Of a stretch of 64,000 nt of DNA, positions 49,776-57,794 are shown one piece after another (positions within the stretch are counted from its first letter, which is position 1; every line of letters begins with the position of its first letter). This stretch comes from Saprospira sp. CCB-QB6 (GTDB lineage: Bacteria; Bacteroidota; Bacteroidia; Chitinophagales; Saprospiraceae). The position numbers and the translations under genes are program-made. The notes under the pieces are model-generated. The model saw only the letters and a program-made list of their open reading frames with translations. It made no database searches and was not told the origin of the DNA. The DNA lies in assembly GCF_028464065.1 (NCBI RefSeq), contig NZ_CP116808.1:3067501-3131500 (forward strand), written 5' to 3'.

Positions 49776-50876
49776 TTAGCTCAATTCTTTAAAGGCGCGG
49801 TACAAATCGGCCCATTCTTTCCGCTCTTTGACCACCGTTTCTACATATTCTTGCCAAGCTTCTTGATCTTGGCTGGGGTCTTTGACCACCGCACCAATCA
49901 GGCTAGAGGCCAAATCTCTGGCCCGCAGTTCGCCATCGCCAAAATGAGCGGCTAGGGCTTGCCCATTATTGACCACCGAAATGGCCTCGGCCGTACTGAG
50001 GGTAGAGCTAGGCTGTTTGATTTTCTGGCGGCCATCTTGGGTCACGCCCGAACGCAGTTCTCTAAAAATAGTGACTAGGCGCTCAATTTCTCTGAGTGGG
50101 GCCATTTTGGCGGGAATTTCCAGGGCGGCGCCCAGTTTTTCCACCCGCATTTTAACAATCTTTACCTCTTCTTCCAAAGAAGCGGGCAAGGGCAAAACGA
50201 CCGTATTAAAGCGGCGTTTGAGGGCCGAAGAAAGTTCATTGACGCCCTTATCTCGATCATTGGCCGTGGCAATTAGGTTAAAGCCTTTTTGCGCTTGAAT
50301 TTCGGTGTTGAGTTCCGGAATCGGCAACAATTTCTCCGAGAGCATAGTAATTAGCGTATCCTGCACATCGGCGGGCACCCGCGTCAATTCCTCCACCCGA
50401 GCAATGGCCCCATCTTGCATCGCCCGCAGTAGGGGAGAAGGTACCAAAGCCTCTGCAGATGGGCCTTTGGCCAACAATTGCGCATAGTTCCAGCTATAGC
50501 GCATGGCCTCTTCGCCAAGGCCAGCAGTACCCTGCACCAAATAGGTCGAGCTGCCGCTAATGGCCGCTGCAATATTCTCGCTGACCCATGATTTGGCCGT
50601 ACCGGGCACCCCCATCAACAGCAGGGCGCGATCTGTGGCCAAGGTAGCCACGGCCAGCTCAATCAGACGGCGATTGCCAAAGTATTTGGGCTCGATTTCG
50701 GTCCCATCTTCCAAGCTGCCGCCCATAATAAATTGCACCACCGCCCAAGGCGAAAGCGCCCAATTATGGGGTTTGGGGTAGCTATCCATTTTTTGGAGAA
50801 TCTTGAGTTCCTCCGCATAAAGCACCTCGGCATGAGGGCGCAACAATTGTTCTGCTGCCTTTTTTCGCTTAGCCAT
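49776..50876 (-). CDS. MoxR-like AAA+ ATPase of the SWIM/DUF5691 cluster
   Basis: 366 residues. Walker A is GVPGTAKS at 89-96 with Thr-Ala-Lys as in this MoxR subgroup. The Walker B region is replaced by GAIARVEELTRVP, where the Glu may serve. FNLIATANDRDKG is sensor 1 and SSALKRRFNTVVLPLP holds the arginine finger. The family usually sits with a SWIM zinc-finger gene, DUF5691, DUF5682 and a VWA gene in a conserved cluster of unknown role. Here SWIM and DUF5691 lie upstream, while no DUF5682 or VWA gene follows. Confidence 0.9.
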   Translation of the reverse strand: MAKRKKAAEQLLRPHAEVLYAEELKILQKMDSYPKPHNWALSPWAVVQFIMGGSLEDGTEIEPKYFGNRRLIELAVATLATDRALLLMGVPGTAKSWVSENIAAAISGSSTYLVQGTAGLGEEAMRYSWNYAQLLAKGPSAEALVPSPLLRAMQDGAIARVEELTRVPADVQDTLITMLSEKLLPIPELNTEIQAQKGFNLIATANDRDKGVNELSSALKRRFNTVVLPLPASLEEEVKIVKMRVEKLGAALEIPAKMAPLREIERLVTIFRELRSGVTQDGRQKIKQPSSTLSTAEAISVVNNGQALAAHFGDGELRARDLASSLIGAVVKDPSQDQEAWQEYVETVVKERKEWADLYRAFKELS

Positions 50877-50909
50877 ATAGTATTGTATTAGATAATCGTC
50901 AAGCTATTT

Positions 50910-51043
50910 TTTTGGGGCTGCCCCTCGCTTTGCTCGGGTCGGGCTGTGTCGTGGCTCGCTAATCGCTCGGCCCTGCGGTTTTTTTCGCTGCGCTCAAAAA
51001 ACTTGGTCTGCGGCTGCGCCGCCCCCCTATCCATCCCTAAGCC
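50910..51043 (+). repeat. Dispersed structured element, copy 19 (subfamily 3)
   Basis: It begins TTTTGGGGCTGCCCCTCGC and ends CCATCCCTAAGCC. The last hairpin is GCGGCTGCGCCGC in place of TGGCC..GGCCA, both arms changed. It lies inside the SWIM cluster, between the DUF5691 and MoxR genes. Confidence 0.9.
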
Positions 51044-51074
51044 GGCGGCTTCGCCGCCTGTCCGCTGCAAGTCC

Positions 51075-52604
51075 CTAAAGGGCCTTGAGTTGGGCCAGTT
51101 CTTTACGGAAAGAGATTTGGGCGCTAAATTGGTCCAATTCCTTTTGCCAGGAATAATCCAGTTGAGGCCAGTGATTAAGCAGTTCTTTGTCCTCAAACAG
51201 ACTTTCGTCTAGGGCAAAGGCTGCTCGTTTGAGTAGGGTTTTGTGGTTCCATTGAAAAACGGAAAAACCCTGGGCCAAACTGATTTTCATCGCCTCTAAA
51301 ACAGTTCTTCCTAGTTCGGCCTCCCAGTTTTGGCCCTCTTGCAAAAGCAATTGCATAACGGGATCTTCATCGTCAATGCTATTTTTGCCCGAGGCCTGAA
51401 GGTAAGCCATGGCCAATTCATTAAAGAATGAACTGGGCAAATCATAATACAGAAATTCTAGGGAAAAGAAAAGGGCTTGTTTCCCTTTAGGTTCATTTTG
51501 CATAAAGAGCTGATGAAAGGCCATCAGCCAATCTAAATCTTTGAGGCGGTGAGCGGCCTTGCTCCAGCCCCAGATCAAGGCCTGCCGATAGTCAGAAGCC
51601 AAGGCCAAGCGGATGCAGGCCATGGGAGAAAGGCCCCAGCTTTCGCACCAATAATTGGGCGCTACCGAAGCGATCATTTGCGCCAGCCAATTGCTGTTTT
51701 TCCCTTCGCTAAAGGCTTGATAATGCTCTCGAATGCCATCTTTTTTGAGTTCGGCGCTTAGTTGCTCAGGCGTTGCTATACTTAATAATTGCCCATCATA
51801 TTGAATCAGTTGTTCGAGGGCGGTTTGCATTCGCTTTTCGAGGGAAGTCTTGGGCAAAAGCAATAAAAGCTCTACGGCTGCCTGTCGAATCTCTTGGCGG
51901 CGGTCGTTTTGGACCTCTTCTAAAAAGGCTTCATCTGTTTTCCTGAGTTGAATCTGTAGGAGTTCAAGGACCTCCAAGCGTTGTTTTTTACTCCATTCCG
52001 TCCAATACTGTTGAATGACCTTTAGGGCATTGCTGGGGTCCAAGCGACGCTCTTGCTGCAACCAAAAGAGCAGGCTGGCAAAATCGGCTTGTTCTAAATC
52101 TTCCTCTTGCAGCGCTTTGATGGCGGCATAGGACCAACTTCTTTTGAATTGGGCCAAGTAGCGGCCCGTTTGTCCCAATACAGAAATAATAGCGGGCCGC
52201 AATTCTTTGTGGCGGCTGCCAAAGGTTAAGATATCGGCCAAGTTGTCGGGGGCTACTCGCCAGTTTTGGCTGTGGGCCAAATCGATCCAAGCGGGCAAGA
52301 GCTCTTCTTGTCTGCGGCTGAGGATTTGTTGCAGCATCCAACTGGCTTTTTGGGGGGCGGCGGCCTGCTCATCTTGGATTTTTGTGGCTGATGGAGCTTC
52401 TTCGGGCAATTGGCCCAGCGGCAGCTCTGCTTTCTTAAAGAGGGATTGGGCCGCCAAAGCCTGTAAATATTGAACTTCTAGTTGTTCTTGCCCAATATGC
52501 TGCAGTTGCCAATGTTCCAATTGGAGTTGGCTTTCTTTGGGCAAGGGACCAGCTTGGGCACTGCCCAATAAGAGTTGTTTGATGATGAGATTCCAGCTTT
52601 GCAT
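51075..52604 (-). CDS. DUF5691 family protein
   Basis: 509 residues from the ATG at 52604; the open frame to 52724 overlaps the SWIM gene and its extra 40 residues are not family sequence. The protein is almost all helical, with HEAT-like repeats in the middle (ELRPAIISVLGQTGRYLAQF, EEVQNDRRQEIRQAAVELLLLLP, WCESWGLSPMACIRLALAS). LLGSAQAGPLP near the start and the cluster context identify DUF5691. Function unknown. The start is five bases after the SWIM stop, so the genes are translationally coupled. A dispersed element separates it from the MoxR gene. Confidence 0.8.
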   Translation of the reverse strand: MQSWNLIIKQLLLGSAQAGPLPKESQLQLEHWQLQHIGQEQLEVQYLQALAAQSLFKKAELPLGQLPEEAPSATKIQDEQAAAPQKASWMLQQILSRRQEELLPAWIDLAHSQNWRVAPDNLADILTFGSRHKELRPAIISVLGQTGRYLAQFKRSWSYAAIKALQEEDLEQADFASLLFWLQQERRLDPSNALKVIQQYWTEWSKKQRLEVLELLQIQLRKTDEAFLEEVQNDRRQEIRQAAVELLLLLPKTSLEKRMQTALEQLIQYDGQLLSIATPEQLSAELKKDGIREHYQAFSEGKNSNWLAQMIASVAPNYWCESWGLSPMACIRLALASDYRQALIWGWSKAAHRLKDLDWLMAFHQLFMQNEPKGKQALFFSLEFLYYDLPSSFFNELAMAYLQASGKNSIDDEDPVMQLLLQEGQNWEAELGRTVLEAMKISLAQGFSVFQWNHKTLLKRAAFALDESLFEDKELLNHWPQLDYSWQKELDQFSAQISFRKELAQLKAL

Positions 52605-52609
52605 AAAAC

Positions 52610-53947
52610 TTAAAGCGCTTGAGGTTGACCTTGTTTGAAGATAGAAAGGGGGCGAAATTGGCCGTTTTGCCATTCGCCAATCAGATGAATGTCTGCCTCT
52701 GCGGCATAGGCCAAAATGCGCCAAAGGCTTTGCTCTATTTTGGTCTGAAAGGGAAGGTATTGCCCATTTTTGTCCAAGAGGATAAAGCTTTCATCGGCCT
52801 GCTGTTGTAGCTGAAGGTTTTGGACCAAAAACAATTGGTAATTGAGCCAGGGATTTTTCCCCAAGGCTTGGGCGTATTGTTTTTGGGCTGCTTGCCAGTT
52901 CTCAGCCATCCGAATTTGAAAAGGTCCTTTTAGAGCGCTTTGCTGCTGCTCTTGCAAGATAGCTCGTTGGGGGTAGGCGCTAGGGTAGTAATAGAGCGCC
53001 GCCTCTAGTAGTTGGCCCAAAAAGTAGGTTTGCTCAAAGCCTCGGCTGCCAAAGCTATAATCAATGAGTAGGGCATTTTTGCCTGTTTGTAGGCCTTGCA
53101 ACCATACTCTGCGCATATTTCGGCCCTCGGCATCAATTTCTTCTAGTTGGGCCAAGACTAGCCATTGATCTTGAATGGGCTCGTTTTGGGCCACAATAGC
53201 TTTTTTGCGTTGCACTCGGCCCAAGGCATCCAGTAAATCTTCTAATTGAAGGGGCGAGAGCTTATCTCTTTGCTTAAAGCTTTGCAGCAGGAGTTGCAGC
53301 TCGCCAATTTTTTGGCCCAGAAAATCCATCCAATTGCTCTGATAGGGTAGGAGCTGTGCCGTTTCTCGCAAGCCATAAGCTAGGCGGCTCATTTTGGCAT
53401 CGGTCATTTTTTGGGCCAGTTGCTCCCAAAAACTTTTGTCTTGTACGGGCAGTTGGGCAAATCCCTGTCGACTGAAGTCTTGCAGCCATTGCTCCAATTC
53501 TTCCATGCCCGCTTCCATCTGTTCGAGCTTTTTGGCTTGGCGCTTGGCTTTTTCGAGCCGTTTTTTCTCTAGTTCTTTTTGGTTCAAAGGACTAGCTATT
53601 GTTGGGCTGTTTTGGGGCTGTTGCTGCAAATACCAGTTGAGAATATTGTGAGGGGGCGTCTTTTGTCGAAAAAGCCGAGGCGATTCGACAAAAAGGAAGA
53701 GCAGAGCCAAAGCATGTTTGCAATGGGCTTGTCTTTGGGCGCAATTGCAAAGCAGTTCGGGCCCTTTGAGGTAAATTTTAACTTCATAGGCCATGCTGCC
53801 GATGCCAGCTCCTTTGCAGTAGCCCCAAATGCAGTTTTCATATTGGCCAAGCTCTTCCCATTTGGGGGCTTGGGCAAGTCGGCGTGCACGGTTTTCGGTA
53901 GCGGCATCGGGCGAAAGGGCAGATATTTCTGGGCTGGTCCAATTCAT
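52610..53947 (-). CDS. SWIM zinc-finger protein
   Basis: 445 residues from the ATG at 53947. The SWIM motif CxCx6CxH is CNCAQRQAHCKH at 67-78 (Cys67, Cys69, Cys76, His78), in the order expected for zinc binding. The N-terminus NRARRLAQAPKWEELGQYENCIWGYCKGAGIGSMAYEVKI in pieces is typical for SWIM proteins of the MoxR/DUF5691 cluster. The rest is helical with long Lys/Gln-rich coiled coil (about 115-150) and a beta-rich C-terminus. SWIM domains bind DNA or proteins. It leads the cluster; a secreted-protein gene lies 66 bp upstream on the same strand. Confidence 0.88.
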   Translation of the reverse strand: MNWTSPEISALSPDAATENRARRLAQAPKWEELGQYENCIWGYCKGAGIGSMAYEVKIYLKGPELLCNCAQRQAHCKHALALLFLFVESPRLFRQKTPPHNILNWYLQQQPQNSPTIASPLNQKELEKKRLEKAKRQAKKLEQMEAGMEELEQWLQDFSRQGFAQLPVQDKSFWEQLAQKMTDAKMSRLAYGLRETAQLLPYQSNWMDFLGQKIGELQLLLQSFKQRDKLSPLQLEDLLDALGRVQRKKAIVAQNEPIQDQWLVLAQLEEIDAEGRNMRRVWLQGLQTGKNALLIDYSFGSRGFEQTYFLGQLLEAALYYYPSAYPQRAILQEQQQSALKGPFQIRMAENWQAAQKQYAQALGKNPWLNYQLFLVQNLQLQQQADESFILLDKNGQYLPFQTKIEQSLWRILAYAAEADIHLIGEWQNGQFRPLSIFKQGQPQAL

Positions 53948-54013
53948 GGGCAAAAGAGAATATTTTTGGGCCTTAAATGTACAAAATAGCAGAGAAGAAC
54001 GAAAGGGCTAAGC

Positions 54014-54967
54014 CTAGCGAATCAGTAAATGGCCTTTTTCCCAAAATAGGCGAAAAAGAGGTTTCTTTTTATCGTAAAAGCTACTCAAAGGCGTTCCCAA
54101 GTCAATTTGCAAAGGGTGTTGGCCCAATTCCAATTGGTAAAATTCATCCTTCTTGCTAATTTTTGCCCCTAGGGGGAGGCGTTCGGCCAATTCGGTCCAG
54201 CTTTTTTCTTGCAAAACATCTTTGGTCAGCTCCCAATTTCTGCGATTTTGCTGATAAACGCCTAGGGTTAGTTTTTGGCCTGCTTCGGTTTGTTCCTCGG
54301 CCAAAACCATAATTTGCATATTGGGGTAATAGGTCAATACCTGAAAATAAAGGCTGAGCTTTTTGCCATCGCCCGAAAAATCATCAAAAAAGACTTGCAT
54401 GGCTTGGTAGCGCTGCATTTTTCGGCCCGTTAAGCTAAGGCCAGAAGGAAGGGGAGCGGGCTCATTTTCTGAAAGGAAATAAATGCCCGTTTGTTCGTCT
54501 TGGGTAAAGGGCAATTCTTGTTGCCGTTGGGGAAGGTTATTTTGGGCCAAAAAATCGCGATAAATGCCATTAACGGCCTCGATGAGTTGCTCAGGATTCC
54601 GTTTACTGGCATTCTGTTGCCGCAAATCGGCAAAGCTGCGCAACTTATCTTCTCGGTAATAGATACCGTCCAATCGGCCTTTTTGGCCCCAGCGCGCCCG
54701 CAAAAATAGTCGCCAATTTTGGGGACTTTCATAGCTTTCAAAGGACCAATATTGCCCTTCCTGATGATATTCGCCCACTAAAGGGAGGCGCTGTCTGCGG
54801 TTAATATCTATATAATAGGCCTCTAGTTGCCCATCGGATTTTTCTGTCCAAATGAGTTCCATGGGCTCTCCACCCAAAATGCCCTTATACACTTCATAAT
54901 ATTGCGCTTTGGCCATGAGGCTTAAGAAAAGCAAACAACAACTGAAATAGATCTTTTTCATATTCAT
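54014..54967 (-). CDS. Exported protein, unrecognised
   Basis: 317 residues with the signal peptide MNMKKIYFSCCLLFLSLMAKAQ (a second ATG at 54961 is possible). The first 110 residues have repeated short strands (YEVYKGILGGEPMELIWTEK, GQLEAYYIDINRRQRLPLVGEY, RLDGIYYRED), like an extracellular lipid- or peptide-binding barrel. The C-terminal 170 residues end with a beta region (SLYFQVLTYYPNMQIMVLAEEQ). No family is recognised. Confidence 0.65.
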   Translation of the reverse strand: MNMKKIYFSCCLLFLSLMAKAQYYEVYKGILGGEPMELIWTEKSDGQLEAYYIDINRRQRLPLVGEYHQEGQYWSFESYESPQNWRLFLRARWGQKGRLDGIYYREDKLRSFADLRQQNASKRNPEQLIEAVNGIYRDFLAQNNLPQRQQELPFTQDEQTGIYFLSENEPAPLPSGLSLTGRKMQRYQAMQVFFDDFSGDGKKLSLYFQVLTYYPNMQIMVLAEEQTEAGQKLTLGVYQQNRRNWELTKDVLQEKSWTELAERLPLGAKISKKDEFYQLELGQHPLQIDLGTPLSSFYDKKKPLFRLFWEKGHLLIR

Positions 54968-54985
54968 TGACTAATTTTTTCTGTT

Positions 54986-55220
54986 TTTTGGGGCTGCCCC
55001 TTCCGCTGGGTTAAAACCCAGCGCAAAGCGGTATCGCTTTGCGAAGCTATATAAAATGAGGGTTGAAACCCTCATGAATTATCGGTCGGGTCGGGCTGTT
55101 TACTTCGTCGAACTGGCGCCCCTTTGGGGCTGGTTGTCGCAGCTCGCTGCTCGCTCGGCCCTTCAGCGCTTTCAGCGCTTCGGTCTGGCCCTGCGGGCCA
55201 CTGCTGTCCATCCCTCAGCC
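54986..55220 (+). repeat. Dispersed structured element, copy 20 (subfamily 3, extended)
   Basis: It begins TTTTGGGGCTGCCCC and ends CCATCCCTCAGCC, with the three-hairpin left module (GGGTTAAAACCC, CGCAAAGCG/CGCTTTGCG, ATGAGGGTT/AACCCTCAT). An extra GCGCCCCTTTGGGGC hairpin is inserted before the core. It faces the inverted copy 21. Confidence 0.92.
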
Positions 55221-55271
55221 GAGTCGCTTCGCTCCTTGGCGGGCGCTTTGCGCCCTTTGGTCCAAAGGTAC

Positions 55272-55313
55272 AAAAAAACGCAAGGCCATCCTGAGAAGAT
55301 GAGCTTGCGTTTT
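55272..55313 (-). terminator. Candidate terminator for the DUF3050 operon
   Basis: The 10-bp stem AAAACGCAAG / CTTGCGTTTT with a 19-base loop has seven T on the minus strand. It lies 310 bp beyond the DUF3050 stop, past repeat copy 21. Confidence 0.6.
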
Positions 55314-55496
55314 GCAGGCGGCGCAGCCGCCGCAGGCAAAAGCCAAATAGAAGTCCTGTCTCTTCTATCCTTTGATTTAATTTCTTGCTATTCATCGTTA
55401 TTTTTTGCGGCCATAGCGAGGGCTATGCCTTTAAAAAATGCCTTGACTAGCTTAAAATTTTTATCAAAGAATGGCCGAAGCGCAGAACTTCCATTT

Positions 55497-55617
55497 GGCC
55501 TAGCGATGTGCAAGGGTGGCCGTTAGGCCAGACCCAGCCGCCCAAGGCGGCGCAGGGCCGAGCGATTAGCGAGCCCTGAAACGTAGCGCAGCAGCTTTGC
55601 TGCGGAGGCCCCTAAAA
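55497..55617 (-). repeat. Dispersed structured element, copy 21 (subfamily 1)
   Basis: Read on the minus strand it begins TTTTAGGGGCCTCCGCAGC and ends ATCGCTAGGCC; the end arms GGCCT/AGGCC pair. The last hairpin is TGGCCTAACGGCCA. Confidence 0.9.
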
Positions 55618-55622
55618 AAGGA

Positions 55623-56411
55623 TTATACTTGCACGGCCATAATGGCTTCATAGGCAGAATCCCAGAGCATTTTTCGCATTTGCAGGGCTTGAAGCACGTA
55701 TTGTTCGGCTTCGGCCCATTTTTCTGGATCTTGGCCACAGAGTTGGGCCGTCATAGAGAGGGCCAGATGGCTGTGGTGGTCGCCATCCACCTCAATATGG
55801 CGGTCCAAATAATATTTGAAGAGGCTAAGATCGTTGGGAAAGCGGGCATTGAGGTCGTCCACCATGGCTTGGAACATATCGGGGATCAGGTCCTCGCGGC
55901 CAAAAGTGAAAACGGCCGCCATGATATGGGGTTTGCCGGTGGCGATCACCTCAAAGGTGAAGTTGACAAACTTTTGGGCGCCGGCGGGAATCTTGGCCGT
56001 TTGCAGGGCTTGATTGACCGTTTCGCCTTCTTCCAAGGCCTTTAGGAGGGCTTGAATGGGGGCTAGGTCGGCTTCGGCTTTTTGCATAGCTTGCAGATAG
56101 AGCTCAAAATGGCTGAGGTGGCTACCGTCGGGTAGTTCGTCAGATTCTTCGCCCACCACAATCTCATTGATAAGAAAGCGGGTTTCGGCATTGCCCGTTG
56201 GGCGCCAGGGAAGCTGCATACAGGTCAGCTCAATTTGCAGGGCTTTGAGCAGCGACATAAAGTCCCAAACGGCCAATACATGATGCTGCATAAAAGGGTG
56301 CAGCTCTTCGGGCTTTTGGATACTTTTATAGAGCGGGTGTTGAATAATTTGCGCCTCGATGGGGGCAATTTTGGCCTGAAGGGCCAGGATTTCCTTGGGT
56401 AAGTTGGCCAT
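55623..56411 (-). CDS. DUF3050 haem-oxygenase-like protein
   Basis: 262 residues, all helical. Family motifs: LYKSIQKPEELHPFMQHHVLAVWDFMSLLKALQ near 24-56, ETRFLINEIVVGEESDELPDGSHLSHFELYLQAM and the final RHIEVDGDHHSHLA. The conserved His and Glu residues (HH, EES, HIEVDGDHH) suggest a di-metal site, as in other haem-oxygenase-like di-iron proteins. Reaction unknown. It follows the metal-binding HMA gene by nine bases. Confidence 0.87.
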   Translation of the reverse strand: MANLPKEILALQAKIAPIEAQIIQHPLYKSIQKPEELHPFMQHHVLAVWDFMSLLKALQIELTCMQLPWRPTGNAETRFLINEIVVGEESDELPDGSHLSHFELYLQAMQKAEADLAPIQALLKALEEGETVNQALQTAKIPAGAQKFVNFTFEVIATGKPHIMAAVFTFGREDLIPDMFQAMVDDLNARFPNDLSLFKYYLDRHIEVDGDHHSHLALSMTAQLCGQDPEKWAEAEQYVLQALQMRKMLWDSAYEAIMAVQV

Positions 56412-56420
56412 AACTGGGGC

Positions 56421-56636
56421 TTATTTTTCGTCAATAAGTTCAATGTCAAAGCCGTAGCTTTCTACAAGTTCGATAATTTTTTCGGCTTCAATGTCTTCGC
56501 CTTCGGCATAGAGCTTTTTGTCGGCATCAGCCAAGTCTAGGCGCCAGTTGAGTTGAGGAATAGCGTCGAGTTCGTCTTGTACTTTAGACTTGCAGTTGGC
56601 GCAATGCAGGCTAGTTTTAAATATGAGTTGTTTCAT
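56421..56636 (-). CDS. Small heavy-metal-associated (HMA) domain protein
   Basis: 71 residues, a single HMA ferredoxin-like fold with the metal-binding motif CANC (Cys12, Cys15). Proteins of this size act as soluble metallochaperones for Cu(I) or related ions. The next gene, a DUF3050 protein with a possible di-metal site, begins nine bases later; metal delivery to it is an attractive but untested idea. Confidence 0.85.
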   Translation of the reverse strand: MKQLIFKTSLHCANCKSKVQDELDAIPQLNWRLDLADADKKLYAEGEDIEAEKIIELVESYGFDIELIDEK

Positions 56637-56680
56637 GATTGTAACTGTTTTAGATTAAAAAAAGAGAGGGGGTATAGGGT

Positions 56681-56929
56681 TTAGTTAATATCCCGATTCT
56701 CATCTTTTAGGTGTTGGAGCAGCAGTTTATCTAGAGGGTCCTCTAGAGGTTCTGCATTGGGGGCTTGTATTTCCTGTTGGGTTTCTATTTGGAAGTGGTT
56801 ATTAAATTCCTCTTCACTTTGTTGCATTTCGAGTAGCATTTTGCCAAAGTCGTGCACTTGTTCGAGATGTTCGTAAGAGAGTTTCTCGATGAGTTCACGA
56901 CATTTATCTTGTAAATCTTGCTTAGTCAT
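56681..56929 (-). CDS. Small acidic protein, unrecognised
   Basis: 82 residues, Glu- and Gln-rich and mostly helical (LQDKCRELIEKLSYEHLEQVHDFGKMLLEM), so possibly a coiled-coil dimer. The start overlaps the methyltransferase-like stop by eight bases, which supports a real gene coupled to it. No function is known. Confidence 0.6.
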   Translation of the reverse strand: MTKQDLQDKCRELIEKLSYEHLEQVHDFGKMLLEMQQSEEEFNNHFQIETQQEIQAPNAEPLEDPLDKLLLQHLKDENRDIN

Positions 56930-57794
56930 CAGTTTGTTTTTTTTGCAATTTGTAGATAGCTCGCCAAAAATAGAGGTTTAATTTGATGAGCAGGTAGAAG
57001 AGGAAGGCAAAGGGGCGCAGCAATTGAAAAAATATATTTTTTCGTAGGGAAATGGCTGGGGTGTAGAGGTTAAACAGTCCGTAATAGAGCTTTGTTTGGT
57101 AATCTAGTACCACTTTCCCATCATGTTGATATTGTTCAAAGAGAATGCGCAGGCCTTTTCTAGCTCGTTCATATTCGGCTTCTTCTAGGGCAAAGGCTAG
57201 GGGGCAGGCTTGGTAGTGTGCTTCTAGTAGTGGCCAGTCGAGTCGGACTTGGTTGGCAAAGCTTTGGGCTTTATAGTTATTGGGGTAAAGTTGTTCGAAA
57301 TTTTCTGTTTTGGGGAGGTAGGGGTAGCTATTGGGGCCATGCAATTGCTTGAAAAACTGGCTAAAGGCCCAAGAAAAGCTGCGTTCATTTTGGTCTTGTA
57401 GTTCGTGTCGAAGGACAAAGACATAGCTATTGAGGCGGAGCAGGCGTTGGAGCTCTTCTTTCCAGGCTAGAGGAGATTCGGGTAAGGGGTCTAGAATGCA
57501 GACCATATCTACGCTATCATCATCCAGGGGGAGTTGGGCCAAATCGCCTTTTTGCATCCATATTTCTTGGCTGGGGTCTAGTTCTTCTGCTAGGGCTAGG
57601 GCCTCTTGATCGGGTAAGAGCAAGCAAAGCAGGTGCAGGCGTTTTTTCCAATGCTTAATGAGTTGTAAGGCATCGGCGCCGATACAGAGGGCAAGGTAGC
57701 GGCGAGAAATCTGTAGCTCTTCGGTTAAAAAGTCGAACAGGCTGATTGGGATTTTGGGGTGGGCCACCAATTGGGCCGAGTAATTCTTCGCCAT
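56922..57794 (-). CDS. SAM-methyltransferase-like protein with C-terminal membrane helix
   Basis: 290 residues. The middle of the protein follows the class I methyltransferase order: LALCIGADALQLIKHW in the motif I place, LALAEELD, then GDLAQLPLDDDSVDMVCILDPLPESP as motifs III-IV. Motif I lacks the usual GxGxG, so activity is uncertain. A hydrophobic segment at about 260-282 near the end (PFAFLFYLLIKLNLYFW) suggests membrane attachment. It starts on the base after the glycosyltransferase stop; together with recR the four genes form one operon. Confidence 0.6.
   Translation of the reverse strand: MAKNYSAQLVAHPKIPISLFDFLTEELQISRRYLALCIGADALQLIKHWKKRLHLLCLLLPDQEALALAEELDPSQEIWMQKGDLAQLPLDDDSVDMVCILDPLPESPLAWKEELQRLLRLNSYVFVLRHELQDQNERSFSWAFSQFFKQLHGPNSYPYLPKTENFEQLYPNNYKAQSFANQVRLDWPLLEAHYQACPLAFALEEAEYERARKGLRILFEQYQHDGKVVLDYQTKLYYGLFNLYTPAISLRKNIFFQLLRPFAFLFYLLIKLNLYFWRAIYKLQKKQTDD

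Noticed and set aside
55056-55526. 156-residue open frame between the secreted protein and DUF3050 genes
   Set aside because: It is read through repeat copies 20 and 21 and shows no protein-like composition or family match.
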